In this document: positions 50,176 to 60,267 of the stretch, piece after piece
How the letters are laid out: every line of letters begins with the position of its first letter
How positions within the stretch are numbered: the first letter of the stretch is position 1
From: Deltaproteobacteria bacterium
GTDB taxonomy: Bacteria; Desulfobacterota; Desulfomonilia; UBA1062
Assembly (NCBI GenBank): GCA_029552245.1
Contig: JAKPDW010000021.1
Location: 1-64,000, forward strand
Direction of reading: 5' to 3'
Length of the DNA: 64,000 nt
Translations under genes and position numbers: made by a program
Notes under the pieces: model-generated
What the model saw: the letters and a program-made list of their open reading frames with translations, nothing else
The model's database searches: none
What the model was told of the DNA's origin: nothing

Positions 50176-50923
50176 CCGGTGCCGCCTTCAAAGCCCTTCT
50201 AGGGCGAGCCGCCAGGAGATATGGTGCCGGGAGAGAAGATGTCCTGACCGCCCGCGGGGACCCAGCCTCCTGCATGCACGCGCGCCCGGCGCCCAGGCCT
50301 CCGGGCTGAGATCCCGCGCATGCTTCACGCGGATTCTGCCATTGCCGGTACCTTCGGCTATGACACGAAGAACCCGCGCCCTCTTCATGCGTGTTCTGCC
50401 TACCGGTAAGGCCCGCATCATTGCATGACCTGACGGCTGAGAACCCGCGCCCACTCCACGCGGGTTCTGCACCGGGCGGCACGGCACGGACCGGCCACGC
50501 ATCGTTCCAGGAAGCGGTTGCATTCCCGCCGCCTGTTCTTACCTTACGGCGATGACAGGCATCCTTGACATCGTCAAGGGCGGCCTTATTCTCCTTATTC
50601 AAGAATCACCAAGAGACAGCCCGGGAGCCTCGGCCTTGTCCATACCGATGACGTTCATCCTTCCCGCGACGGATTCCGATAACAGAGGTGTCGGCATGCA
50701 GTATGGGACGAAGAGAGACCGGCCGTCGGCAGGCCCGGACATGAACGCATGAAGGGTTCGGGGGAGCCCTTTACCCGGATGGGCTGCCTTGCAAGGCGGC
50801 GCGAGGGATGCGGCCTGGCCACGACAGCAGAAGGCCGCCGGAGAAGGATGCCCGGACCTCGAGCCGGCGCCGGTGTCTTGGGACAGCCAAGCGGTCGTGA
50901 GAGAGCCCGGAGGTTGTGAGAGC
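50176..50923. repeat. Gene-free gap with three ~60-70-bp palindromic repeats
   Basis: Units begin A(A/T)CCCGCGC at 50311, 50371 and 50442 and end in GTTCTGC or ATTCTGC about 20 bases later. Each folds as a hairpin (unit 3: CCCGCG ... CGCGGG). The rest of the gap, to the kinase start, has no supported gene; a 66-codon frame at 50552 has no ribosome site. Confidence 0.65.
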
Positions 50924-53900
50924 ATGAAGCCCAGGGGCAAAGGCATACCAGCAGCCAAGGTGACGGCAAAGAGATCGGCGGCGGACACCGCCCGTGCGGT
51001 GGAGAAGCCCGTGAAGAAGAGGAAATGCCTCGAGGACCTGGCGAGGCTCTCCGACTCTCTGCCGGATGCCACCTTCGCGATCGACACCGAGGGCACGGTG
51101 ATCATCTGGAACAAGGCAATGGCGAGTCTAACCGGCATGCAGGCCGAAGAAATGATCGGGAGGAGACAGGGCGCCCACGCGGAGGCATTCTACGGCGAGA
51201 GACGCCCCATGCTCGTCGACCTCCTCTTCACGCCCGACGAACAGGCGGAGAAGCAGTACGATTGGGTCAAGAGGGAGGGGCAAACGATCACGGCGCAGGG
51301 GCCGGCCACGGTGCGGGGCGCCGAACGGTACCTCCACGCCAAGGCGTCACTCCTGACAGACCCTTCGGGAAGCGTCATTGGGGCCATCGAGACGATACGG
51401 GACATCACGGACTGGAAGAAGGCGGAACTCGCCTTGCGGGAGAGCGAGGCGAAATACCGGGACATCTTCCTGAACGTATCCGACCTCGTCTACCTCCACG
51501 ACTTGAACGGCAGGTTCATGGAGACCAACCTCGCCGCCAAGAAGGAAACGGGCTACACGGAGAAAGACCTCGAGAGCCTCAGGGTGCAGGACATCCTTCC
51601 CGAACGCCACAGAGACCGCTTCGTCAATTACCTTCAGAACGTCGTGAGAAAGGGCCGCGACGAGGGTTTCTTCACCATTGTCACCAAGGACGGCACCGAG
51701 CGCATCATCGAATACCGCAACTCCCTCGTGAGGGACGCCTACGGCAGGCCGACGGCCGTGCGCGGCATCGCCCGGGACATCACGCAACGGGTCACCATGA
51801 CCAGGAGGCTGCGCAGGGAGCGGGACCTGGTCAAAACCATCATCCAGACCTCTCCCGCGTTCTTCGGCGCCGTAGACGTGAACGGCTCTGTGATCATGAT
51901 CAACCAGGCCATGCTGGAGGCGCTCGGTTACAGGGAGGCCGAGGTTTTGGGAAGGGACTACAAGGACCTGTTCCTCCCGAGGGAGGAACGGGAGTCGTTC
52001 GACAACGTGCTGAGGGCGGTGGTGGGCACGGGCAGGCCGGTCGTGCACGAAACGAGGCTCACCGCGAAGAACGGCGGGGTCCTCGTCGTGGAGTGGAGGA
52101 GCTGCGCGGTATTCAAGCCCGACGGGACACCCGAGTTCGTCTTCGGCATCGGCATCGACGTCACGGAAAAGAGAAAGGCCGAGGAGGACCTCGCCGAGCG
52201 ACGCAGGCAGCTGGAGACGCTCGTCGACAACCTGCCGGGCATGGCGTACCGCTGCAAGAACGACCGTGACTGGACCATGGACTTCGTGGGGAGCGCCTCG
52301 CTCGGCCTGACGGGGTACACCCCGGAAGAACTCGTGCACAACAAGGCGGTGTCCTATGCCGACCTCATACACCCTGACGACAGGGAAAAGGTCTGGGAGG
52401 AGGTGCAGCGCTCGCTAGCTCGGCGGGAGCGCTTCCAGATCACCTACAGGATCGTCACGAAAGACGGCAGGACCCTCAAGGTATGGGAACAGGGCCAGGG
52501 TGTGTTCGACGCCGAGGGGAACGTCCAGTCCATCGAGGGGTTCATCATGGACGTGACCGAGGTGGAAGAGGCCCAGGAGGAGCTCAGAAAGAGCGAGGAG
52601 CGCTACCGCCTCCTCGCCAGGAACGTCCAGGACGTGATCTGGGTGCTCGACCTCGACCTCAACCATACCTACGTGAGCCCGTCCGTCGAGAGGATGAGGG
52701 GATTCACCGTGGAGGAGGTCCTCAGGCAGAGGATGGACGAGGTGCTCACCCCCGAGTCCTACGCGTACGCTACGAGGGTCTTCGTGGAGGAGCTCGAACG
52801 CGAACGGTCCGGCGTCCAGAGGGAGGCGCACTGGTCGAGGACCATCGAGCTCGAGCTCTGGAAAAAGGACGGCTCCACCCTGTGGACCGAGGTCACGGCG
52901 AGCCCCTTGAGGGACGACACCGGGGAGGTCATCGGCGTCGTGGGCATCACCAGGGACATCTCCGAGCGCAAGAAGCTCGAGGAGGCCATAGCCCAGGTCC
53001 AGTTCGCGGTGGAGCACATTGCGGAGTGCGCCTTCTGGGTCGACGGCGAAGGCCGCATCATCTACGTGAACGAGGCGGCCTGCGCTTCGCTCGGATACAC
53101 CAAGGACGAGCTCACACGCATGCACATGCCCGACATCCACCCGCGCTCCGGCGGGGACTCGTGGGATCGCAGGTGGGAAGACTTGAAGCGCCAGCAGAGA
53201 CTGAGTTACGAGACGTTCCTCCTCAGGAAGGACGGAGGCGTATTCCCCGTGGAGATCAACGCGAACCTCCTCACGTTCAGGGGCAGACAGTTCTGCTGGG
53301 CCTTCGCCAGGGACATCACGGAGAGAAAGGAGGCCGAGAGGGCCCTCAGGGAGAGCGAGGAGCGCTTCAGGAGGATGGCGGAGGCCATCCCCATGATGTT
53401 CTTCATGGTAACCCCGTCATTCGACGGCCTCATCTACGTGAACCCGGCATGCAGGAATATCTTGGGGATGGGGGAAGACGCTCTCCGTGGGAACCCGAGG
53501 GCCTGGATGGATCTCGTGCACCCGGACGACAGGGCGTTCGTGCGGAAGGCCGTGAACGAGGATGCGGAAAGGGATGCCGCCCTCGAGTTCAGGATCGAAA
53601 GACCGGACGGCTCCTGGGGATGGATCCACATGAGGCTCACCCCGGTCTTCGACGCGCAGGGCGCGCCCTCCTGCCGCGTGGGCACGGCGGAGGACATCAC
53701 CCGCCGCAAGGAGATGGAACACGAGCGAGAGCTCGCACAGGCCCACCTCGAGAGGGCGGGAAGGCTCGAGGCGATCGGCACGCTCGCGGGAGGGATCGCC
53801 CACGACTTCAACAACATCCTCGTGGCCATCCTCGGCTACGCGGAGCTCGCGATCGAGGAGCTCCCCGAGAACAACCTGGCACGGGAGAACATCGCCGAGG

Positions 53901-54886
53901 TGCTCAAGGCGGGCGAGCGGGCCCGCGACCTCATCCGGCAGATCCTCACCTTCAGCAGGCAGATGGAAAACGAGCGAAGGCAGATACGGATCCAGAGCGT
54001 GGCCAAGGAGGTTCTCAAGTTCCTCAGGGCATCCATCCCGAGCACCGTACGGATAGAGGAACACCTGGACCCGGATGCGGGGTTCGTCAACGCCGACCCG
54101 GTGCAGATCCACCGGATCATCCTGAACCTCTGCACGAACGCCTACCAGGCCATGCCGCCCCAGGGAGGCCTCATCACGGTCAGGGTGGACAAGGTCGACC
54201 TGGACGAGGAGTCGACCCGCAGGACCCCGGGGCTCGCGCCGGGCCCGTACGTGGCCGTCACGGTCTCAGACACCGGCTGCGGGATGGACGAGCACACCAT
54301 GAAGCGCATCTTCGACCCCTTCTTCACGACAAAGGAGAAGGGCAAGGGCACGGGCCTCGGCCTCGCAACGGTGCACGGCATCGTGAGCGCACTGGAAGGG
54401 ACCGTGACGGTCACCTCGGAGGTCGGCCGTGGCAGCACCTTCGTGGTATACCTTCCCATGAGGGGTAAAGAGCCCGAGACACAGGACCACTCGGTGGACG
54501 AAATCCCGAAAGGTGACGGCGAGACGGTACTCGTCGTGGACGACGAGGAGTCCGTCCTCCACATCGCGACGGCCATGCTCGAGCAGGCGGGCTACCGGGT
54601 GGTGACCGCGGCCTCCGGCATGGAGGCCCTCGACAGGTTCGAGGAATGCACCGAGGCGATCTCCTGCGTGGTCACCGACCAGACCATGCCCGGGATCACC
54701 GGCGCAGAGCTCGCCTCGCAGCTGTTGAGGCTCAGGCCGGGACTGCCCGTGATCCTCATGACCGGTTTCAGCGAACTCATCGGCCGCGACGAGGCGCTCG
54801 CCATGGGCATCAGAGAGTACCTCGACAAGCCCTTCACCATGGGCGTGCTCGCTCGGGCCGTCAAGAGATGCCTCACCGGTGGGTGA
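50924..54886 (+). CDS. Hybrid histidine kinase with seven PAS domains
   Basis: 1320 residues from the ATG with GGAGG upstream; the frame is open to 50789. No transmembrane helix is seen, so it is likely cytoplasmic. About seven PAS domains run from residue 35 to 930. Several end in the PAC pattern Asp-Ile-Thr-x-Arg-Lys-x-Ala-Glu. HisKA has Gly-Gly-Ile-Ala-His-Asp-Phe-Asn-Asn (His about residue 960), then an HATPase with Asp-Thr-Gly-Cys-Gly-Met and Gly-Thr-Gly-Leu-Gly-Leu-Ala. The C-terminal receiver has Asp1252 in Val-Thr-Asp-Gln-Thr-Met-Pro. No cognate regulator is adjacent. Signal unknown. Confidence 0.92.
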   Translation: MKPRGKGIPAAKVTAKRSAADTARAVEKPVKKRKCLEDLARLSDSLPDATFAIDTEGTVIIWNKAMASLTGMQAEEMIGRRQGAHAEAFYGERRPMLVDLLFTPDEQAEKQYDWVKREGQTITAQGPATVRGAERYLHAKASLLTDPSGSVIGAIETIRDITDWKKAELALRESEAKYRDIFLNVSDLVYLHDLNGRFMETNLAAKKETGYTEKDLESLRVQDILPERHRDRFVNYLQNVVRKGRDEGFFTIVTKDGTERIIEYRNSLVRDAYGRPTAVRGIARDITQRVTMTRRLRRERDLVKTIIQTSPAFFGAVDVNGSVIMINQAMLEALGYREAEVLGRDYKDLFLPREERESFDNVLRAVVGTGRPVVHETRLTAKNGGVLVVEWRSCAVFKPDGTPEFVFGIGIDVTEKRKAEEDLAERRRQLETLVDNLPGMAYRCKNDRDWTMDFVGSASLGLTGYTPEELVHNKAVSYADLIHPDDREKVWEEVQRSLARRERFQITYRIVTKDGRTLKVWEQGQGVFDAEGNVQSIEGFIMDVTEVEEAQEELRKSEERYRLLARNVQDVIWVLDLDLNHTYVSPSVERMRGFTVEEVLRQRMDEVLTPESYAYATRVFVEELERERSGVQREAHWSRTIELELWKKDGSTLWTEVTASPLRDDTGEVIGVVGITRDISERKKLEEAIAQVQFAVEHIAECAFWVDGEGRIIYVNEAACASLGYTKDELTRMHMPDIHPRSGGDSWDRRWEDLKRQQRLSYETFLLRKDGGVFPVEINANLLTFRGRQFCWAFARDITERKEAERALRESEERFRRMAEAIPMMFFMVTPSFDGLIYVNPACRNILGMGEDALRGNPRAWMDLVHPDDRAFVRKAVNEDAERDAALEFRIERPDGSWGWIHMRLTPVFDAQGAPSCRVGTAEDITRRKEMEHERELAQAHLERAGRLEAIGTLAGGIAHDFNNILVAILGYAELAIEELPENNLARENIAEVLKAGERARDLIRQILTFSRQMENERRQIRIQSVAKEVLKFLRASIPSTVRIEEHLDPDAGFVNADPVQIHRIILNLCTNAYQAMPPQGGLITVRVDKVDLDEESTRRTPGLAPGPYVAVTVSDTGCGMDEHTMKRIFDPFFTTKEKGKGTGLGLATVHGIVSALEGTVTVTSEVGRGSTFVVYLPMRGKEPETQDHSVDEIPKGDGETVLVVDDEESVLHIATAMLEQAGYRVVTAASGMEALDRFEECTEAISCVVTDQTMPGITGAELASQLLRLRPGLPVILMTGFSELIGRDEALAMGIREYLDKPFTMGVLARAVKRCLTGG

Positions 54887-55272
54887 CGCCAGGGGAGACG
54901 TCCGGAAGGATCCTCCACCTCGAGAGGTCCCCGGCTCATGCCGCCTTGCTCCCTCGTCCACCCTGGGGTCGGGCACCAAGCATCCCCCATCCCGAGACGG
55001 CGCCCGCTCATGTCGAGGGGAGACAAAGACCAGTCGGCCGTCATCTACCGGCACGGCCGCTTCCCAGCTGCACCCATACCCGGAGCGGGGCGAGCGCGGG
55101 CCTTCCATGCAAGGGGCTCACGCCGCGGCCAGGTGTCTCACGCCCATCCAGCGAGACCTCGCCGATTACGCGCCCCATTCGAGATCGGGCTTCCCGAGCG
55201 CACAGCCCGGCGAAGAACAACCCTGCGGATCGCAAGTGGATGGCGGGTCCTTTTCCGGCGACGCCATGATCC
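54887..55272. other. Gene-free region between convergent genes
   Basis: 386 bp, no supported gene, RNA, terminator hairpin or clear repeat. Confidence 0.45.
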
Positions 55273-55959
55273 TCAGGTCTGCCCCCCGCCGCCCTTTGTG
55301 TCCACGGACACCCTTATCCCTATCGACGCCATCTCGTCCATGATGCGGCTTCGATCTTCAGGCCTGGGACTCACGGCCCGGCACAGCTCGGCCAGGACGA
55401 ACACCTCGAAGCCGAGGCGCACCCCGTCTGCGGCAGTGAAGAAGACGCAGTAATCCAGGGCGAGCCCGCACACGAAGATCCTCTTGACCCCCCTGTCCTT
55501 CAGGCAGCCGGCGAGGCCTGTGGGGGTGGCCCGGTCGTTCTCCAGGAAACCGGAATAACTGTCCACACCCCTTCTCGTCCCCTTCCTCAGGACGACATGG
55601 GCGAGACCGGTGCGCAACGCCGGGTGAAAGTCGGCGCCGAGGCTCTCTTGAACGCAATGGTCCGGCCAGAGCACCGGGCCGACACCCGGCTCCTCGTGGG
55701 GATCGAAGGGGCGTTTCCCTCTGTGCGCCGACGCAAACGACCGGTGCCCTGCAGGGTGCCAGTCCTGCGTGAGCACCACGGTGAGGCCCTCGTCCGCGAA
55801 ACGCTCCATCAAGGCGTTCACCCCGGGCACGATCTCGTCCCCGCCGGGCACTGCCAAGGCGCCTCCCGGCATGAAGTCGTTCTGCACATCGACCACGATG
55901 AGGGCGTCATGCCCTTCGAGACCCACCGGGATCGCCACGCTCGCTGTCCTATCGGCCAT
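55273..55959 (-). CDS. pncA: Nicotinamidase/isochorismatase-family amidohydrolase
   Basis: 228 residues from the ATG with GGAGG at 8 bases; the frame extends upstream without homology. Catalytic Asp in Val-Val-Asp-Val-Gln-Asn-Asp-Phe, the metal-site Asp-Trp-His-Pro-x-x-His, Lys in Leu-Arg-Lys-Gly-Thr, and the nucleophile Cys in Ala-Leu-Asp-Tyr-Cys-Val. Those zinc-site residues point to nicotinamidase (nicotinamide to nicotinate, NAD salvage) rather than isochorismatase. Confidence 0.9.
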   Translation of the reverse strand: MADRTASVAIPVGLEGHDALIVVDVQNDFMPGGALAVPGGDEIVPGVNALMERFADEGLTVVLTQDWHPAGHRSFASAHRGKRPFDPHEEPGVGPVLWPDHCVQESLGADFHPALRTGLAHVVLRKGTRRGVDSYSGFLENDRATPTGLAGCLKDRGVKRIFVCGLALDYCVFFTAADGVRLGFEVFVLAELCRAVSPRPEDRSRIMDEMASIGIRVSVDTKGGGGQT

Positions 55960-56652
55960 GGCCCCAACCTCCGGAGACGAGAGTCCTCGCAGACGCGATG
56001 CTACCAGCTGAGGGCCATTCAGCGCAAGCGCCTCGGGACAACAGGCCCCCCGTCGGGATGTCCCTGTTCGTGGGTGGGGGCGTGCGAATGCCCGGGCATC
56101 ACGCAGGACACGGCCGTCACCCGTTTTCCTCCGAGGGTCACACGCCTCTTCATGCCGGCCGTTCCCCTTGCGGCCTCGACCTCCCGGCCCGGAAGCGCCG
56201 CGAGGCGCAATGCGACAGGAACACCACTGTTTGGGCGGCCTCGACACGGGCCGGGGCCCTGCCTCTCGTGGAACAAAGACCACGCGATCCCCCTCTTGCC
56301 CAGGGCCGCGCCCTGGCCTGTAAAGCCGGTCAACGGCCTGGACACAAGGCCGTTGAGTCCACCGTCCAGCCCGTCTCATCGCGCACCGGCATGAAGGCCG
56401 CCCGGCGATGCACGGTCACCCACCGACACCGAAGTGGTGCCCCGACCATAGTGCGCACCCGCCATAGTTTATGGTCCAGAAACCATAATTACGGATGACC
56501 GCCATGGTCCTCACGAGGAAAGGGCGCCCCCATCTCCCCGATAGTACAGCATGTATGCGCTCTCGAGACCCCCGGGAAGAACCTGTCCGGACGTGGCATG
56601 GATCTGGCAAAACTCTATGCGGTTCACGAAAAGCAACCAGGAGGAGCCAACG
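55960..56652. other. Gene-free region with clustered CCATA inverted repeats
   Basis: Near 56446-56490 an A/T-richer block holds CCATAGT at 56446 and 56463, the palindrome CCATA-GTT-TATGG (56463-56475), and TATGGT-N6-ACCATA (56471-56488). It looks like an operator region, possibly for the zinc-finger gene about 165 bp downstream. The rest has no supported gene. Confidence 0.45.
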
Positions 56653-56880
56653 ATGCAACCGGCATTGAAACCTCAGACATGCCAGTGCGGTCTGTACCTC
56701 GACCTCGCGTGCGCAGGATGCGCAAGGCCCGTGTGCCCCGAGTGCAGCCACGTGGAGATCACGTCCCTCGATACCCGGCACATCACGGTGTCGCGTTTCT
56801 GCCCGGCCTGCGCCGGAAACCCCGCGAAGAACCCCTGGGGGACGCTGTACTGGGAGAACGCGAGGGCGCTCTACACCTGA
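56653..56880 (+). CDS. Small zinc-finger-like protein (75 aa)
   Basis: ATG behind a strong AGGAGGAG; the longer frame upstream is discarded. Cys pattern: Cys-x-Cys, then Cys-x-x-Cys-x4-Cys-x-x-Cys, then Cys-x-x-Cys, with a His between. This suggests two zinc-binding sites, perhaps B-box or ribbon-like. The C-terminus is Trp/Tyr rich. No family recognised. It stands alone. Confidence 0.65.
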   Translation: MQPALKPQTCQCGLYLDLACAGCARPVCPECSHVEITSLDTRHITVSRFCPACAGNPAKNPWGTLYWENARALYT

Positions 56881-57373
56881 GAACCATGCATGAAGGGGGG
56901 CGGGCTCGATGTGACCGCAGGCGAAGAGCCCGAAGCGCCCTGCACCTTGAGACAGCACCCAGACCAAGGGCGCACCCCACCACGGCGGGCCGGTGGCACC
57001 AACCACGAAACCGCCTCATGAAACGCCATCGGCCCGGCTTGCGGTCCTTCTCCGGATCCCGGTCGCAAGGCGGCATCCCGATCAACACTCCACGGACGCC
57101 ACGCAATCCCTCACCACCCCAATGAGCGCGCTCGAGGGGCATCTCACACGTCATCCCCGTGGGAACCTTCTGTCGCCGGCTGATGCGGCCCACAGATCTC
57201 CTCGCATGAACATGCCGTGACTCTGCCTTGTCCAGCCGGGAACCTCCTCCAGTACTGAGGCCGGTCTGGGGCTCACGACCCCCAGGCCCTCGTTGACAAA
57301 CGCCCGCGGTACGGGTGCGCACGTCCCGCCCCAGCCATGACCGAACGGGTTGACGACATGTGCGGAGGCGGCC
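56881..57373. other. Gene-free region before the efflux gene end
   Basis: About 490 bp with no supported gene, RNA or clear repeat. Confidence 0.45.
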
Positions 57374-58819
57374 TCAGCCGGGTCTCTTTCGCACCTCTCC
57401 CCTCGCAAGAGACGCGAGGACGCCCGGTATGCCGAGCAGCGAGAAGAACACGAACCCCGTGCGCATCGCGGTCATGAACGCCTCTTGGTCCACGTGGGCC
57501 GTTCCACGATCTCCCAGGAACAGGGAGATCACGAGGAGCACGACGGCCATGCTGAAGGACTGGCCCGTGATCCGCATGGTGGCGAGCACGCCGGATGCCA
57601 TCCCGTAGTCGCCCGGGGAAACGGAGCTCATGACCGCGTTGGTGTTCGGCGAGGAGAACAGTGAGAACCCGAGCCCCACGAGGCCGAGGCAGGAGACGAT
57701 CCACGGCGTTTCGGTCCCTTGCCCCAAGGATGCGAGCAGGGCGAGGCCGACGGACGTTATGACCATGCCAAGCGATGCCAGGATGCGGGGCTCGATCCTG
57801 TCCGAGAGACGCCCCGCGAGCGGCGAGAGCACGGTCATGACCGCGGGCTGGGTGACGAGCACCACGCCGGCGCCTGACGGGCCGAACCCCCTGACCGACT
57901 GGAGGTAGAGGCTCATCAAGAACGAGGTGGAAAAGGTGGCGCTGTAGTGTATGAACGCGGCTGCGTTCGACCAGGTGAAGGCCCGGTTCGACCTGAACAG
58001 TGCCGTGTTCACGAGGGGACATGCCTGCCTGCCCTCCCAGAGCAGGAAGACCCCCATGGCTGCGGCGCCCGCGACGAGGAGGGTGACGCCGGAAGCGGTC
58101 CTCACGCGGGCAAGGCCGAGCATGAGGGCGACGAGGGCCCCCGCATAGACCGATGCACCTGCGAGGTCGAACGACCCGCCTGAGGGAGCGCCTGTGTCCG
58201 GCCTTACGCACCTCGCGGCGACCACGAAGACCGCGGCGCCCGCCAGGGCGCAGACGATGAAGATGCTCTGCCACCCGAGCCCCTCGGTGAGGAGTCCCCC
58301 CAGGAAAGGCCCGGCCGTGAGCCCCGCGTACGTGGCCCCCGTTGCGATCCCGATCGCCCTGCCCCTGCGCCGGGGGGCGACGGCCGAGGCCAGGATGGCC
58401 ATGGCGGTGCCGAAGATCATGGCGCCGCCCATTCCCTGGACCCCCCTCAGGGCGATGAGGGCCGTCGCGCTCCACGAAAGGGGTATGCAGAGGCTGACCC
58501 CGGTGAACACGAGGATCCCGGAAACGAAGATGCGCTTCCTCCCCACGAGGTCCGAGGCCCTGCCCAGAGGCAGGAGGAACACCGCCGTGGCTATGAGATA
58601 CGAGGTCGTGACCCACCCCATGAGCACCGCGTCCATGGCGTAGGTCTTCCCTATCGCGGGCAACGCGATGTTCACCGACGACCCCATGAACGGGGTCATG
58701 AACGAGGTGACGGAGGCGACGAAGACGGCGCCTTTCTCCCCGGCACTCCCGCGGGTGTCCCCTTCCATGCCGGGACCGGTGGGTGTCTCTGCTCCCGATG
58801 CGCCTTTCAGGGGTGCCAT
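57374..58819 (-). CDS. DHA2-type MFS drug/solute efflux transporter
   Basis: 481 residues from ATG 58819, which overlaps the regulator stop; ATG 58768 is an alternative because neither has a good ribosome site. About fourteen hydrophobic helices. Motif A is Leu-Gly-Arg-Ala-Ser-Asp-Leu-Val-Gly-Arg-Lys-Arg; a central Pro-Phe-Leu-Gly-Gly-Leu motif C follows. This is the EmrB/QacA class, proton-driven export of hydrophobic compounds. Operon with a sigma54 activator and kinase suggests induced efflux. Confidence 0.87.
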   Translation of the reverse strand: MAPLKGASGAETPTGPGMEGDTRGSAGEKGAVFVASVTSFMTPFMGSSVNIALPAIGKTYAMDAVLMGWVTTSYLIATAVFLLPLGRASDLVGRKRIFVSGILVFTGVSLCIPLSWSATALIALRGVQGMGGAMIFGTAMAILASAVAPRRRGRAIGIATGATYAGLTAGPFLGGLLTEGLGWQSIFIVCALAGAAVFVVAARCVRPDTGAPSGGSFDLAGASVYAGALVALMLGLARVRTASGVTLLVAGAAAMGVFLLWEGRQACPLVNTALFRSNRAFTWSNAAAFIHYSATFSTSFLMSLYLQSVRGFGPSGAGVVLVTQPAVMTVLSPLAGRLSDRIEPRILASLGMVITSVGLALLASLGQGTETPWIVSCLGLVGLGFSLFSSPNTNAVMSSVSPGDYGMASGVLATMRITGQSFSMAVVLLVISLFLGDRGTAHVDQEAFMTAMRTGFVFFSLLGIPGVLASLARGEVRKRPG

Positions 58820-60267
58820 CCTCGCTTCTTCGTGAGATGATACTTTTCCGCCTTGAGGTAGAAGGTCTTGTAGTTGAGGCCCGATTCCCTTGCGGCCTCG
58901 GCTATGACCCCACCGTGCTTGGCGAGGAGATGGGCGAAGTAGGTGCGCTCGAACTGCTCGAGGAGCGCCTTCTTGATGGAGTGGTAGTCGTTCCCCTCGG
59001 GGGCCTCGACGAGGATGGAACCGTCTTCGACCTGGGCCTGCACCGTCGCGCTTTCCGTTTCCTTCTCCAGCACCTTGCGCAGCTCGGGGAAGTCGGTTAT
59101 GCACTCCGAACGGGTGGATACCATGGCGTGCTGGATCACGTTCTCCATCTCGCGCACGTTTCCCGGCCACCGGTAACGCTCGAGCTGTTCCATCGCCCTG
59201 GGCGAGATCCCCTTGACGGGCGAGTTGAGTTTCTTGGAGTACTTGGCCATGAAGTGCCCGGCCAACAGCGGTATGTCCTCCCTGCGTTCCCTCAAGGGGG
59301 GGATGATGATGGGCAGGACGTTGATGCGGTAGTAGAGGTCCTCCCTGAACAGTTCTTTTTTGATCATGTCCTGGATCGGGCGGTTCGTCGCGCAGATGAC
59401 CCTGAAGTCGAGCTCTATCTCGCGGTTGCTCCCGAGCCTCGTGATTTTGTGGTCCTCGAGCACGCGGAGTATCTTCGCCTGGAGGTCGAGGGGTATGTCG
59501 CCGATCTCGTCGAGGAATATCGTCCCGGTGTGGGCCTTCTCGAACTTGCCGATGCGCTGGCTCACGGCGCCGCTGAAGGCGCCCTTCTCGTGGCCGAAGA
59601 ACTCGGATTCAAGCAGGTTTTCCGGGATGGCGGCGCAGTTGATCACCACGAAAGGCCTCGACCTGCGCTCGCTCCTCGAGTGTATCGACCTGGCCACCAG
59701 CTCCTTGCCCGTGCCGGTCTCGCCGAGGATGAGCACCGTGAGGTCCGTCTCCGCGGCCGTGAGGATCTGCTCGTAGACCCTCTGCATCTTCGGGTGCGAC
59801 CCCACGAGCTGGTCCAGGCCTTCTGCATGCTGCTGGATCTGGCCCTTGAGCTCTATGTTCTCCCTGAGGATCTCGTGCTGCCTGAGGATCTTGGTGATCG
59901 ATATCTCGAGGGTCTCCATGTTGAAGGGTTTCTCGAGGAAGTCATAGGCCCCGTACTTCATCGCCTCGACCGCGGCGGAGACGCTCCCGAACGCGGTGAC
60001 GACGACCACGTAGGTCGTCGGGAAACGGCTGTGGATCTCCCTGAGGAGGGCATGGCCGTCCATGCGCGGCATCTTGAGGTCGGTGATCACGATATCGTGC
60101 CTGCGCGCCTCGATCTTTTGCAGGGCTTCCAAGCCGTCGCTGGCGGTCTCGATCTCCAGGTCGAGCCTGGAGTTCTCGAGGGCCTCCTTGAGCTGTTCGA
60201 GAAACACCTCCTCGTCGTCCACGAGGAGGACCCTCTTCCTCTCGGACATTTCCTCGCTTCTCCTCAT
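58807..60267 (-). CDS. NtrC-family sigma54-dependent response regulator
   Basis: 486 residues; ATG 60267 overlaps the kinase stop (ATGA), with ATG 60249 an alternative. Receiver: Val-Asp-Asp-Glu and phospho-Asp in Val-Ile-Thr-Asp-Leu-Lys-Met-Pro. AAA+ domain: Walker A Gly-Glu-Thr-Gly-Thr-Gly-Lys-Glu, the sigma54-contact loop as Gly-Ala-Phe-Ser-Gly-Ala (Thr to Ser), Walker B Phe-Leu-Asp-Glu. C-terminal Fis-type helix-turn-helix. It should activate sigma54 promoters under control of the adjacent kinase. Confidence 0.93.
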   Translation of the reverse strand: MRRSEEMSERKRVLLVDDEEVFLEQLKEALENSRLDLEIETASDGLEALQKIEARRHDIVITDLKMPRMDGHALLREIHSRFPTTYVVVVTAFGSVSAAVEAMKYGAYDFLEKPFNMETLEISITKILRQHEILRENIELKGQIQQHAEGLDQLVGSHPKMQRVYEQILTAAETDLTVLILGETGTGKELVARSIHSRSERRSRPFVVINCAAIPENLLESEFFGHEKGAFSGAVSQRIGKFEKAHTGTIFLDEIGDIPLDLQAKILRVLEDHKITRLGSNREIELDFRVICATNRPIQDMIKKELFREDLYYRINVLPIIIPPLRERREDIPLLAGHFMAKYSKKLNSPVKGISPRAMEQLERYRWPGNVREMENVIQHAMVSTRSECITDFPELRKVLEKETESATVQAQVEDGSILVEAPEGNDYHSIKKALLEQFERTYFAHLLAKHGGVIAEAARESGLNYKTFYLKAEKYHLTKKRGWHP

